NCBI GenBank assembly: GCA_965243325.1
Contig: CBDEUQ010000003.1
Location: 2,294,001 to 2,358,000, forward strand
DNA from: JANQOH01 sp965243325
GTDB taxonomy: Bacteria > Pseudomonadota > Alphaproteobacteria > UBA7887
Length of the DNA stretch: 64,000 nt
Direction of reading: 5' to 3'
Shown here: positions 53,140 to 62,834 of the stretch, piece by piece
How positions within the stretch are numbered: the first letter of the stretch is position 1
Layout of the letters: every line of letters starts with the position of its first letter
Made by a program: the position numbers and the translations under genes
Notes under the pieces: generated by a model
Told to the model about the DNA's origin: nothing
The model's database searches: none
What the model saw: only the letters and a program-made list of their open reading frames with translations

Positions 53140-53603
53140 GGGGTCGTCAGTGTCCTCTCGGAGCGAGCACCGGTCGGCAGCCTGCCTGCCGGCGCGGACG
53201 CGCCCGCGATGCCGGCCTGCGTTTCGCCGTGCAACCGGCAAACGCGGAGCGCTCCGGCGAGGGCGGTCGCGCGCCTTTCTGTTCGCTGGCGCCGGGTATG
53301 GACCGACGAAGGGCACATGACGGACGCGTTGCCGGAGGACGCCCAAGTGCGGGAAACTGCGTGACCCGGGCGGTGGCCGTGTCGGCCCCGCCACCTCCTG
53401 CCGCGTGTCGGCTCGCCGGTCGGGCACACGGCCGGCGCCTTGCGGTCACGGGCGCGAGCGTTCGGTGAACCCCTCGGCGATGTCGGCTTGTGACGGCGGC
53501 ATTCCGAAACCGGACAACGGGAACGACATCGACCTTTTCGGGCACCATTCCTTCAATCCGGTTGCCGGGGCGTCGCGGCACGGAGTTGCTTCCTAGCGCC
53601 CAG
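53140..53603. other. Gene-free stretch
   Basis: About 460 bp between the DUF805 gene and the next membrane-protein gene. I see no gene, repeat or convincing hairpin here. Confidence 0.4.
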
Positions 53604-54269
53604 ATGGCCGAACTCCTCCAGGATCTGGGAGCCTTCCTCCGGACCCTTCATTGGGCCTGGCTGCTCGCCACCGTTGCCGGCGGAATCATTCTGTTGCAGT
53701 TCGGATACCGAATCTTCGAAACTCTCAAGTTCCTGGTCGGGTTTGCCGTTGGAGGGGCGTTGATCGGCTCATTCCTGTACGCGGACAAAGGTCTGGGTGC
53801 CGCGGTGGCCGGGTTTCTTGCCGGCGGTGTCGCCTCGGGATTCCTTTTCCGGGGATTGGTCAACGCGATCCCCCCGCTCATAGGCGGTCTGGTTCTTGGG
53901 GTGCCAACGTTTCTGTTCTTCGACAAACTGGCGCCGGGCTGGCTCCCGCCGTTGCCCGACCCCATGCCCGACTGGCGCGCCATCGCCGTGTTGCTGGCAG
54001 CCCTTGCGGGCGGAGCGATCGGCCGGTTGCTCAGCCAGCTCATCACGGTCGTCGGAACCTCGTTCCTCGGCGCCATGTTGATCGCTACTTCAGTTGCGAA
54101 GATTCATGTCAACTTGGGCGGTTTCGCGACAAAGCCCATGACCGAGCCTTCGACGTACGTCGGGTGGATAGCCGCCTATGCGGTTGGCTTCCTGGTCCTG
54201 TTGTTCATCGGCATCCGGTCTCAGTTCAGGTGGATCGTTCGGCAAAGGACCACGAACGCCCGTGCTTGA
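53604..54269 (+). CDS. Multi-spanning membrane protein, unknown
   Basis: 221 residues from ATG 53604 (MAELLQDLGAFLRTLHWAW). About seven glycine-rich hydrophobic segments (LLATVAGGIILLQFGYRIF, LVGFAVGGALIGSFLYA, AAVAGFLAGGVASGFLF, IPPLIGGLVLGVPTFLFF and others) resemble TMEM198/DUF4203-type proteins. A longer in-frame start at 53490 adds a non-hydrophobic stretch and is less likely. Confidence 0.65.
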   Translation: MAELLQDLGAFLRTLHWAWLLATVAGGIILLQFGYRIFETLKFLVGFAVGGALIGSFLYADKGLGAAVAGFLAGGVASGFLFRGLVNAIPPLIGGLVLGVPTFLFFDKLAPGWLPPLPDPMPDWRAIAVLLAALAGGAIGRLLSQLITVVGTSFLGAMLIATSVAKIHVNLGGFATKPMTEPSTYVGWIAAYAVGFLVLLFIGIRSQFRWIVRQRTTNARA

Positions 54270-54420
54270 CCCGGTGGCCCGTACAGGACCAACCCGGTTA
54301 TTCACAGCTCCACCGACACCAACAGGCCATACACCGTGCTCGGCCGAACTGGCCAAAGACCGAAATAAGAGTTTTTCGATTGCCGGAAATACGCAGTTCT
54401 CAGATACCATTGACGGGAGG

Positions 54421-54690
54421 CGCGGCGAGATCGCCGCTCGCGCGACCGGTCCGCTGAATGGCGTCCCGCAATTGTCCCGAGCGCCGGCCGCTGCGCGAAT
54501 TGCCCATTATCGGCGCTCGCTCGAGGCTCGGCTGACGAGGCTCCCGCCATAAAGGGTCCTGGCCCGCCCGAGGCACGGGAAAATGCCACGTCTCCCCAAT
54601 GTTGGGGACGCGCGAAAACAGGCAGTTCAACTAGCATCCGCGGCCTTGCCGATTCGATGGCAGGAGCGCGCGGAAACCGGCCGGATGGAG
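54421..54690 (+). repeat. Dispersed ~270-bp repeat, copy C
   Basis: Third copy. The CCCCAATGTTGGGG palindrome (54595-54608) and CTAGCATCCGCGGCC are kept; the CCTTGGG hairpin is degenerate here. It ends about 100 bp before the Cache-autotransporter gene. Confidence 0.78.
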
Positions 54691-54792
54691 GTTGCCCGAT
54701 GGTCCACCGGGACAACCGGGCCGCGGGCTCCGCCGTCGCCCGTGGACAGAGCCACCTGGCGCGCTCGGCACTGAACACTGTGAGGATTCAGG

Positions 54793-57336
54793 ATGAAAGC
54801 CGGAAAATCGAGGATTTTGCGATGTCTCGCGATTGGCATGCTTGCGCTGGCGGGCGTCTTTTCCGACGCAGACCTCGCTGCGGCCCAGTCGCAGGCAGCA
54901 TGTCCGATTCCCGCAGACAGGCCTCCTGTCGCGCCTCCGGATGTGACGGCGCAGCAGGTGGAGAATGGTACCGGCAGCCTGATGGCCTTCGCGCTCAGCT
55001 CGCGCGATCGGCTCCAAGAACAAGCCCAGCAGCCTACAACTCCGGACCTAACTCTGTATCTCCGATGTCTCGTTAGACAGGACCATAGCCCCTGGCGTTC
55101 CGGTTCCACCTATCTCGTGACCCTGACGCCCGACGGCAGGGTTTTCATCCACGCAAAGGACATGTCTCTGTCGGGCGCGAAGCTACGGCCTTCGATCTAC
55201 GCAGAGATACTTCAAGCGTTGGGAATCGATCCTGCCGACCTCGCAGACCCCGCGGCGGTCCGGCTCGCCATCGCTGCGGCCTTGGCCGGGAACGGCGGCT
55301 CGTTCGATATACCAACCGTCCCCGGCGCCTCGGGCTACGCGAGCGTCTATACCTCGTTTGTTTTCAGGACTCCGGTCGTTCTTCTCGCCGGATTCGACCT
55401 CAACGCCACTCATCTCGCTGCCGAACAAATCGATGACGGACACCCGGCGGTTACCGCGGCGGAGGTGGTGGACCGTGCAACCTTGAAAGCCTTCGTCACC
55501 GAAGCGGGAACGTACTTGCTGGAGGCTCTGAAAACCGGCGATCCGGCCGCTCTCTCGATGGCCAAGATCGCCTTCCGCGATCCCAACGGGCCGTGGCGGC
55601 ACGGTTCCGTTTACCTCTACGTCTGGAACTTGGTCAGCGAGACTATCGTGTTTCACGCCGGGTTTCCGAACACGTACGAATTTCGACCGCTGAGGCCGGT
55701 CGCCCGTGACTCCATGACTGGAGAGTTCATCTTGCCGCAGCTCATCGAGGCGGCGAACAGCGGCCCGGAAGGCGGCTTCGTGGAGTACCACTTCGACGAT
55801 CCCACCGACGACACCGACAGTGCCGACATCCCCAAGGTAGGCTACGTCCGAACGTTCGACGACCAAGCCCAGAGGGTGGACGGAAGCATCGCCCCGGTCT
55901 CTTTCGTCGTCGGGTCGGGGTTTTACGGGAGGCCATCCGGGTCGGGCGCGGTGGGCGGCAACACGGTCATCGAGTCCGTGCTGCCGCAGGTGATGCGGGC
56001 CATGACCGCGAGCACGGTCGATGCGGTGTCGAGCCGCATCCAGCGGGCAACTTCCGACACCGCGCCGCCGTCGGCACTCAGCTTCGCCGGCGCCTCCACG
56101 CTCCCCGATGCCCTGCTGGCGAACGCGTACGCGCTGGGGAACGAGACGTTCGACCTCGGCCGGCTGCTTGCGGGCTCGTCCTTCACCCTGCCCCTCAACG
56201 CGGCGGGGAGCGATGCGAGCGGTCCCTTTGGGAACCTCACGCTCTGGGGCAGCGGGGACTGGCGCAGCATCTCCGGCGGCGACCCGCGGTCCGTGGACTA
56301 CGACGGCAGCGTAGTCAGCGCCAACCTCGGGATCGACACCCGGCTGGGCGCGGACATGCTCGCGGGCCTGGCGGTGTCGCAGGCGCGCGGGACTGTGGAC
56401 TACACGGCCTCAAGCGCTTCGGGCGAGCTCACGACCTCCTTGACCAGCGTCAACCCCTACGTGGGCTGGCGGATGCAGGGCGGCATGAACCTTTGGGCCA
56501 TGGCCGGTTACGGCACGGGCGAGGTGGAGCTCGACGATGAATCTGCGGACACGCAGGCGCGCGACCTGACGCAGCGCATGGTGGCGGCAGGCGTAAGCGG
56601 GCCGCTGATGTCCAGCGACGAGACGATCGAGGGCGGCACCACGAACCTGAACCTCAAGGGAGAGGCAGCCTACACGTCGGCCGACGTCGACGGCTCCGGG
56701 ACCCTCGCCAACCTGTCGTTGAGCGTCAGCCGGCAGCGGTTGATGCTGGAAGGGGAGCACGTCCGGAAGCTCGACTCAGGCGCGAATTTCACGCCCTCGC
56801 TCGAGATCGGCCTGCGCAACGACGGCGGAGACGGCGAGACTGGTGCCGGCGTGGAGGCCGGGGGCGCTTTGCGCTATGTCGACGCAGAGTCGGGGCTGAC
56901 CGTCGAGGGCCGGGTCCGGACCCTGCTCAGCCACAGCGGCGACCACGAGGAGACGGGCGTGAGCGGGCTTGTGTGCATCGCTCCGGGCGGGTCGGGACAG
57001 GGTCTTGCGCTGGTTGTGCAGCCGGCGTGGGGCCAGACGGGCAGCGGCGCAAACCAGTTGTGGGAGAATGGCGTTGCCGCTGACGTGTCACCGGACAACC
57101 GGGCGCGCCTGAATGCGGAGGTCGGCTACGGCCTCGCCGCAGCGCCCGGCCTGGGCGTAGTGACGCCCTATGCGGGGCTCGGGTTCGCCGGCGACGGCGC
57201 GCGCGTGGCGCGAATGGGCGCGCGCTGGCAGGTGTCGGCGAACGGCAGCGTGAGCCTCGAAGGCACTCGCCACGAGGCCGCCAACGATTACGCACCCGAG
57301 CATGGCCTGACGCTGCACGGCACGCTGCGCTGGTAG
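54793..57336 (+). CDS. Outer-membrane autotransporter with two Cache-type sensor domains as passenger
   Basis: 847 residues. A signal peptide (LRCLAIGMLALAGVFSDADLAAAQS) is followed by two related modules: about 60-190 (DHSPWRSGSTYLVTLTPDGRVFIHAKDMSL) and about 230-370 (FRDPNGPWRHGSVYLYVWN, TGEFILPQLIEAANSG, GGFVEYHFDDPTDD, KVGYVRTFDD), the sCache_2 pattern of small-molecule sensors. From about 450 a C-terminal autotransporter beta-barrel begins (LWGSGDWRSISGG, VSANLGIDTRLGADMLAGLAVS, NPYVGWRMQGGMNLWAMAGYG) and ends GTLRW with a terminal aromatic residue. A Cache passenger on a barrel is unusual. Ligand unknown. Confidence 0.85.
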   Translation: MKAGKSRILRCLAIGMLALAGVFSDADLAAAQSQAACPIPADRPPVAPPDVTAQQVENGTGSLMAFALSSRDRLQEQAQQPTTPDLTLYLRCLVRQDHSPWRSGSTYLVTLTPDGRVFIHAKDMSLSGAKLRPSIYAEILQALGIDPADLADPAAVRLAIAAALAGNGGSFDIPTVPGASGYASVYTSFVFRTPVVLLAGFDLNATHLAAEQIDDGHPAVTAAEVVDRATLKAFVTEAGTYLLEALKTGDPAALSMAKIAFRDPNGPWRHGSVYLYVWNLVSETIVFHAGFPNTYEFRPLRPVARDSMTGEFILPQLIEAANSGPEGGFVEYHFDDPTDDTDSADIPKVGYVRTFDDQAQRVDGSIAPVSFVVGSGFYGRPSGSGAVGGNTVIESVLPQVMRAMTASTVDAVSSRIQRATSDTAPPSALSFAGASTLPDALLANAYALGNETFDLGRLLAGSSFTLPLNAAGSDASGPFGNLTLWGSGDWRSISGGDPRSVDYDGSVVSANLGIDTRLGADMLAGLAVSQARGTVDYTASSASGELTTSLTSVNPYVGWRMQGGMNLWAMAGYGTGEVELDDESADTQARDLTQRMVAAGVSGPLMSSDETIEGGTTNLNLKGEAAYTSADVDGSGTLANLSLSVSRQRLMLEGEHVRKLDSGANFTPSLEIGLRNDGGDGETGAGVEAGGALRYVDAESGLTVEGRVRTLLSHSGDHEETGVSGLVCIAPGGSGQGLALVVQPAWGQTGSGANQLWENGVAADVSPDNRARLNAEVGYGLAAAPGLGVVTPYAGLGFAGDGARVARMGARWQVSANGSVSLEGTRHEAANDYAPEHGLTLHGTLRW

Positions 57337-57591
57337 CGCCGGTCGCAGCGTCCTCACGCGGGCTTCGGCGAGAGCGGCGCACGTCATCGCGCCGGAGCCG
57401 GCAAGGTGGAATTGGACCGTGTGAACGCACCCTCGCTTGCCGCGCCCGGAGCCGACCCATCTCAGCTTGCCGATACCGCCGGTGCCCCGAACAGCGGGCG
57501 CCGCATCCCGCACACGATGCGGCGATGCCGCAGCAAGCCCAAGCGCTCCGATCCGTGAGGCTCCGCACCCCGCGCCGGCCGGAGCGGGCGG

Positions 57592-59674
57592 CTACTCCGG
57601 ACGCGCGAAGGCGACGAGCGCGGCGTTCGGGCCGCTCCCCGCCGCGACGACGACGAACTGCCGTCCCGAGCGGGCGCGGTAGGTCATGGGGCTGGCGTTC
57701 GCCGGGAACGGCAACGCGCCGCGCCAGACCTCGGCGCCCGTGGCCTTGTCGAACGCATACAGGTACGGCGCGCCGCCGGCGAGGAACACGAGACCTCCCG
57801 CGGTCGCCATCGGGCCCGCGTTGCCGCGCGTGCCCAGCCGCTCGGGCAGCTCGACGCCGCGCAAAAGCGGGTGCTCGCGGATGGCGGGGTTGCCCTCGCC
57901 GAACGGCACCTTCCACGCGATCTCGCCGGCGTTGAGGTCGATCGCGACAAGGTGCGCGTACGGCGGCTAGGGGGATCGGGCCGAGCGGGCTCTCCGGGGT
58001 CGGCACGGCGCCCGGTCCGCCGGCCTCCTCGAACATGAGCAGCGTCGCTCCGTAGGGACAGTTGTTGCTGTACTCGACGTCGATCTCGGGATCGTTGCCG
58101 GCGTTCGTGCACACCTGGTTCGTGTCGGCGTCTTCCGACGTCCGCACGTAGAGGAAACCGGTCTCGGGGTCGAACGCCGCCCCGCCCCAGTTGGCGCCGC
58201 CGCTCGCGCCCGGACGCTGGAGCGTTCCCCGAAGGCTCGGAGGCATGTACAGCGGACCCAGCCGGAACCGCCGCATCTCCGCCATGGCGAGCGCGTGGAT
58301 CTCCGGCGTCAGGTCGTTCGCGTCCGCCAGCGACACTCCCTGGCCGCTGAACGGCGGCGGCTTGGTCGGGAACAGCTGCGTCGGATACGGCACCTCGCCC
58401 GGCACGTCCGTCGCCGTGTCGACCGCGCGCTCCTCAATCGGCCACACCGGCCTGCCCGTGGCCCGGTCGAACACGAACGTGAATCCGTGCTTCGACACCT
58501 GCGCCACCGCGTCCAACTCGCGCCCGTCCACCGTGATCGTCCCGAGGTTCGGCGCGGCGGACAGGTCGTAGTCCCACACGCCATGGTGCACCGTCTGGAA
58601 GTGCCACCGCCGCTCGCCGGTGCGCGCGTCCAGGCACACGAGCGACTCGGCGAAGAGGTTCGCGCCAACGCGGTGGCCGCCCCAGTAGTCGCCGCTCGGC
58701 GTGCTCGTCGGCACGTACAGAAGCCCGCGCTCGACATCGAGAGACATCAGGCCCCAGACGTTGGCGTGGCCGGTGTAGCGCCAGGACTCGTCTTCCCAGG
58801 TATCGGCGCCGAAATCGCCGCCGGACTGCGGAACGGTGAAGAAAACCCAGCGCCGCTCGCCCGTGCGGACGTCGAACGCCTGCACGGTACCGGGCGTGTC
58901 GAACTTCCGCTGTATCCGGTCTGGCACGCGGCTCCCCACGATCACCAGGTCCTCGAACACCACCGGCGGCGAGGTCTGGTCGAACTCGTAGCGGGTCACC
59001 GGGCGGCCGTGGCCCTCGGTCAGCACGACGCTGCCGCCGTCGCCGAAGCCTGCGTCCGGTTCGCCGGTCGCGGCATCGATCGCGTACAGCCGGTCGCGGC
59101 TGTTGAGAAAAATCCGTGCCTCGTCCCCGTCGCTCCAGCGGGCGACTCCCCGGTGCTTGAAACCACCCGGCACCGCGCCCCTGGGGCCGCCTACATAAGC
59201 CCTGGGATCGAAGACCCACAACGCAGCGCCCGTCTCCGCGTCGAGAGCCGCCACGCGCGTGTACGCCGTCGAAACGTACAGGACGTTCCCGACCATGACG
59301 GGCGTTGCCTGGAACTGGCCCGGCCGGGTGCCGTACTCCTCGAGGGGCACCTCGTTCGGCGCCCACTGCCAGACGATCTCCAATTCGTCCACGTTGGCGA
59401 CCGTGATTTCCCCGGCCGCGGAATACTTGGTGTGCGCTTGGTCCGCGCCGACGTACGGCCACTCGATCATGGCGCGCGTGTCCCCGGTATCCGCAAGGGC
59501 GGCGGAAACGAGGGCGGCGAACGCAAGGGCAGCGGTGGCAATCGATCGCTTCTTGGGATGGGACTCCGGTTGAGAACCGCACCTCGACTTTGCGGCCCGA
59601 CCCGGCAGCGGAGGCCGGAAGACGCCCGGTTTCACGCTCGGAACTGCGTCCGTTGCGACGAGCGGCGGCGTCAT
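57592..59674 (-). pseudogene. PQQ-dependent dehydrogenase (quinoprotein), frameshifted
   Basis: From 59674 the frame encodes a secretion signal (IATAALAFAALVSAALADTGD) and a beta-propeller quinoprotein: WPYVGADQAHTKYS, VALDAETGAALWVFDP, GVARWSDGDEARIFLNSRDRLYAIDAATG, WRYTGHANVWGLMSLD, GRRWHFQTVHHGVWDYDL-like text, NWGGAAFDPETGFLYVRT. At about 57968 the frame shifts by one base; the rest (AHLVAIDLNAGEIAWKVPFGEGNPAIREHPLLRG, GNAGPMATAGGLVFLAGG) continues in another frame to 57592. No haem c motif is present. The shift may be real decay or a sequencing error. Confidence 0.82.
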
Positions 59675-59758
59675 CTGGGATGCGCCGCCGCGTTCCGGAA
59701 GTCCGGGCCGCCCATCATCGCATGGGCGGCCGGCGGGCAAAAGCGGGGTGCGCGCTTG

Positions 59759-61038
59759 GGTAACGTCAAGAGTTATGTGTCAGGGAGACGGGGGTGCTGA
59801 TTCCCTGAGACTTGTTTTCGTGGATGAATACCGCGTAGAGGACGCGGTCCATTGAGGTCCGGTCCTGGAAGGTTCCCATGGGCCGGGTTCGTCTGCGGAC
59901 CTCCCGGAACCTTCGTTCGATGGCGTTGGTGGTCCTGACCCGCTTTCGCTCATCGAGGGTCCGGTAGCGGAAGCAGGTGAGCAGCTCGTCGAGATCGCTG
60001 CGCAGGCAGGCGACGGCCTTGGGGTAGGTGCTTTGCCAGCGGTCGGCGAAGCGTCGGGCGGCGCTCTGGGCCTTGCGGCGGCTCTTTGCATTCATGACGG
60101 CGTGGACATCGGCCTTGACGGCCTCCTGGTCGGCCTTGCGGACCTTGTTGAGGATGTTGCGCATCTTGTGCGCCCAGCACCTCTGAACCGGGATGCCGGG
60201 ATAGACGAACGGCAAGGCAGCCAGCAGGCCCTTGCCGCCATCGACGCAGATCATCTCAAGGCCTTCGCCGGTGAGCCCGCGGTGGTACAGCCGGTTGAGG
60301 AACACTTCCCACTCGCGGGCGCCTTCGCTGACGGCGAGATGGAAGTCGATGATCTCCTTCTTGCCGTCGGGGCGGATGCCGAGCGCCACCAGGACCGGCC
60401 TCCTGAGCGCGCCGGCGCCGGTCTTGCGGGCCAGCACCACGCCGTCGAGCATCAGCGCCTTGTAGGCGTTCTTCAGCGGCCTGCGGTGGAAGGCCTCGAC
60501 CGCCATGTCGAGCGTCTTGGAGACCCGGCTCACCGTCGCGGCCGAGACCGGGCGCCCGAGCAGGGCCAGCAGGACCTCGCCCACCTTGCGCGTCGAAAGC
60601 CCCAGCACGAAGCCGGCCAGGATGGCACGGTCGATCTCCGGCGCGCGCCTTGCGTAGCTCTTCACAACCCCGGTCGGGCAGAAGTGCCGGGTGCGCGGCA
60701 CGTTGAGCTCGATGTCGCCGAGCTCGCTCAGCAGGCAGCGGCGGTAGGTCCCGTTGCGCCGGTCGCGCATCGCGCCGGCGTCGAGGTTGTCGAGCCAGCG
60801 ATCCACCGCCTCGGCCATCCGGCCCTCGATGATCTCGGCCAGCGCCTGGCGGCCGAGCGGGCGGTAGCCCTCGCCCCAGTCCAGTCCGCCTGCCTGCATC
60901 TCCTTCACCACCTCAAAGGCCTGGGGTAGGCTCATGATCGTCGCAGCTTGCTGGGACATGCGGGGTGCTCCTGTTTGTGGTTGTCGTCACCACAGGGAGT
61001 ACCCCCTTCCCACCTGACACATAAATTCTTACGTCACC
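59759..61038 (-). mobile_element. IS256-family insertion sequence, 1280 bp
   Basis: Ends GGTAACGTCAAGAG then TTATGTGTCAGG at the left and, inverted, GGTGACGTAAGAAT then TTATGTGTCAGG at the right (22 of 26). GCGCGCTTG is repeated at 59750-59758 and 61039-61047, a 9-bp target duplication. It lies between the start regions of the PQQ dehydrogenase and the TPP-enzyme operon and may separate them from their promoters. Confidence 0.92.
59766..60959 (-). CDS. IS256-family (Mutator-like) transposase
   Basis: 397 residues. Typical text: DRRNGTYRRCLLSELGDIELNVPRTRHFCP, KNAYKALMLDGVVLARKTGAG (first D), MICVDGGKGLLAALPFVYPGIPVQRCWAHKMRNIL (second D and the C-(2)-H block) and RTTNAIERRFREVRRRTRPMGTF with the catalytic E. 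The frame is intact and ends inside the left inverted repeat. Confidence 0.95.
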   Translation of the reverse strand: MSQQAATIMSLPQAFEVVKEMQAGGLDWGEGYRPLGRQALAEIIEGRMAEAVDRWLDNLDAGAMRDRRNGTYRRCLLSELGDIELNVPRTRHFCPTGVVKSYARRAPEIDRAILAGFVLGLSTRKVGEVLLALLGRPVSAATVSRVSKTLDMAVEAFHRRPLKNAYKALMLDGVVLARKTGAGALRRPVLVALGIRPDGKKEIIDFHLAVSEGAREWEVFLNRLYHRGLTGEGLEMICVDGGKGLLAALPFVYPGIPVQRCWAHKMRNILNKVRKADQEAVKADVHAVMNAKSRRKAQSAARRFADRWQSTYPKAVACLRSDLDELLTCFRYRTLDERKRVRTTNAIERRFREVRRRTRPMGTFQDRTSMDRVLYAVFIHENKSQGISTPVSLTHNS

Positions 61039-61142
61039 GCGCGCTTGTTGAACGCTCCGGCTCCGCCTCTATAGTCGGCGCTCGCCAAAAACGGAGGATC
61101 GCCGGCCGGCGCGTGCGCCGGGCGGTTGCGGAGGAGAGGCGG

Positions 61143-62834
61143 GTGAGCGACAGTCCGGCGCCGCGGACGGGCGGCGAAATCCTCGTGGACGCGCTGCGTC
61201 TCCACGGCGTCGACACGGTGTTCTGCGTGCCCGGCGAAAGCTATCTCGCGGCGCTCGACGCGCTGCACGGCGCGCGCAACCGGATTTCGGTCGTCACCTG
61301 CCGCCAGGAGGGCGGCGCCGCCTACATGGCGGAGGCCTGGGGCAAGGCGACCGGGCGTCCGGGCGTGTGCTTCGTCACCCGCGGTCCCGGCGCCTGCAAC
61401 GCCTCGATCGGCGTCCACACGGCGATGCAGGATTCGACGCCGATGGTGCTGTTCGTCGGCCAGGTCGCGCGCGACGCCGCCGGCCGCGAGGGGTTCCAGG
61501 AGATCGACTACCGGCAGATGTTCCAGAGCCCGATCGCCAAGCTGGCGCTGCAGATCGACGATGCCCGGCGCATCCCCGAGCTGGTGCACCATGCCTTCCG
61601 CACCGCCGCGTCGGGGCGCCAGGGCCCGGTCGTCGTCGCCCTGCCGGAAGACATGCTGCGCGACACCGCGGCGGTCGCCGACGGCCGCGCCTACGAAGCG
61701 GTGCGGCCGCGGCCGGGTGCCGCCGACATGGCGGCGCTGCGAGCCAAGCTCGCCGCCGCCGCGCGCCCGCTCGCGATTCTCGGCGGGTCGGGCTGGAGCT
61801 CCGATGCGTGCGCCGACATGCGCGCCTTCGCCGAGGCGAACGGCCTTCCGGTGTGTGTCTCCTTCCGCCGCCAGGACCTGTTCGACAACACGCATCCCAA
61901 CTACGCCGGCGACCTGTCGACGTCGGTCGATCCCAAGCTGCACGCCCGCGTCGCCGCGGCCGATCTGCTGCTGGTCGTCGGCGCGCGCTTAGGCGAGGTG
62001 ACGACGAGCGGCTACACCGCGTTCGACGTACCGGCGCCGCGCCAGGAACTCGTGCACGTCTATCCGGAAGCGGAGGAGATCGGGCGCGTGTTCCAGCCGT
62101 CGCTGTCGATCGCCGCCGGCGCGGCGGCCTTTGCCGAGGCGGCGCGGGCGCTCGATCCCGTCGACGGCGGGCGGTGGGCCGACTGGCGGGCGGCGGCGCG
62201 CGCCGACCACCTCGCCAACCTCGAGCCGCGGCGGTTCGACGGCGCGGTCGACATGGCGGAGATCGTCGCCGTGCTCGCCGACGCGCTGCCGGACGACGCC
62301 ATCGTTACCGTCGATGCCGGCAACTTCTCCGGCTGGCCGCAGCGGTTCTGGCGCTTTCGCACCTGGCCATCGGAGCTCGGCCCGACCGCGGGGGCGATGG
62401 GGTACGGGATTCCCGCCGGCATCGCCGCGAAGATCGCCCATCCCGACCGCGCGGTCGTCACCTTCGTCGGCGACGGCGGCTATCTGATGACCGGCCAGGA
62501 GCTGGCGACGGCGGTGCATCACCGGGTCGCCGTGCTCATCGTGGTGGTGAACAACGGAGCGTTCGGGACGATCCGCATGCACCAGGAACGCGACTACCCC
62601 GACCGGCCGATCGGCACGGACCTGAGCAACCCGGACTTCGCGGCGCTGGCCCGTGCCTACGGCGCCCACGGCGAAACGGTCCGCGCCACCGCCGAGTTCG
62701 CGCCGGCGCTCGCCCGGGCGCGCGAAGCGGGCGGGCCGGCGGTCATCGACGTGCGCCTCGAACTCGACACGATCACCACGCGCGCCACCCTGTCCGAAAT
62801 CCGCGAGGGCGCCCGGGCGCGGCAGAACGCGTGA
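61143..62834 (+). CDS. Thiamine-diphosphate-dependent acetolactate-synthase-like enzyme
   Basis: 563 residues from GTG 61143, with GAGGAG upstream. The N-terminal domain has FCVPGESYLAALDAL and the catalytic Glu in RQEGGAAYMAEAWGKATGRPGVCFVTRGPGACNA. The C-terminal TPP domain has GYGIPAGIAAKIA, then VGDGGYLMTGQELATAVHHRVAVLIVVVNNGAFGTI, the GDG-x-NN cofactor motif. Its branch resembles decarboxylases and ALS-like proteins outside isoleucine-valine synthesis. It is coupled to the SDR gene by a GTGA overlap, so a catabolic role with that enzyme is likely; the exact substrate is not clear. Confidence 0.88.
   Translation: MSDSPAPRTGGEILVDALRLHGVDTVFCVPGESYLAALDALHGARNRISVVTCRQEGGAAYMAEAWGKATGRPGVCFVTRGPGACNASIGVHTAMQDSTPMVLFVGQVARDAAGREGFQEIDYRQMFQSPIAKLALQIDDARRIPELVHHAFRTAASGRQGPVVVALPEDMLRDTAAVADGRAYEAVRPRPGAADMAALRAKLAAAARPLAILGGSGWSSDACADMRAFAEANGLPVCVSFRRQDLFDNTHPNYAGDLSTSVDPKLHARVAAADLLLVVGARLGEVTTSGYTAFDVPAPRQELVHVYPEAEEIGRVFQPSLSIAAGAAAFAEAARALDPVDGGRWADWRAAARADHLANLEPRRFDGAVDMAEIVAVLADALPDDAIVTVDAGNFSGWPQRFWRFRTWPSELGPTAGAMGYGIPAGIAAKIAHPDRAVVTFVGDGGYLMTGQELATAVHHRVAVLIVVVNNGAFGTIRMHQERDYPDRPIGTDLSNPDFAALARAYGAHGETVRATAEFAPALARAREAGGPAVIDVRLELDTITTRATLSEIREGARARQNA

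Noticed and set aside
56927..57591. Extension of the PQQ dehydrogenase frame to 56927
   Set aside because: This is the wrong frame after the shift near 57968; the conserved C-terminus is read in another frame that ends at 57592, and the extension lies over the autotransporter barrel.
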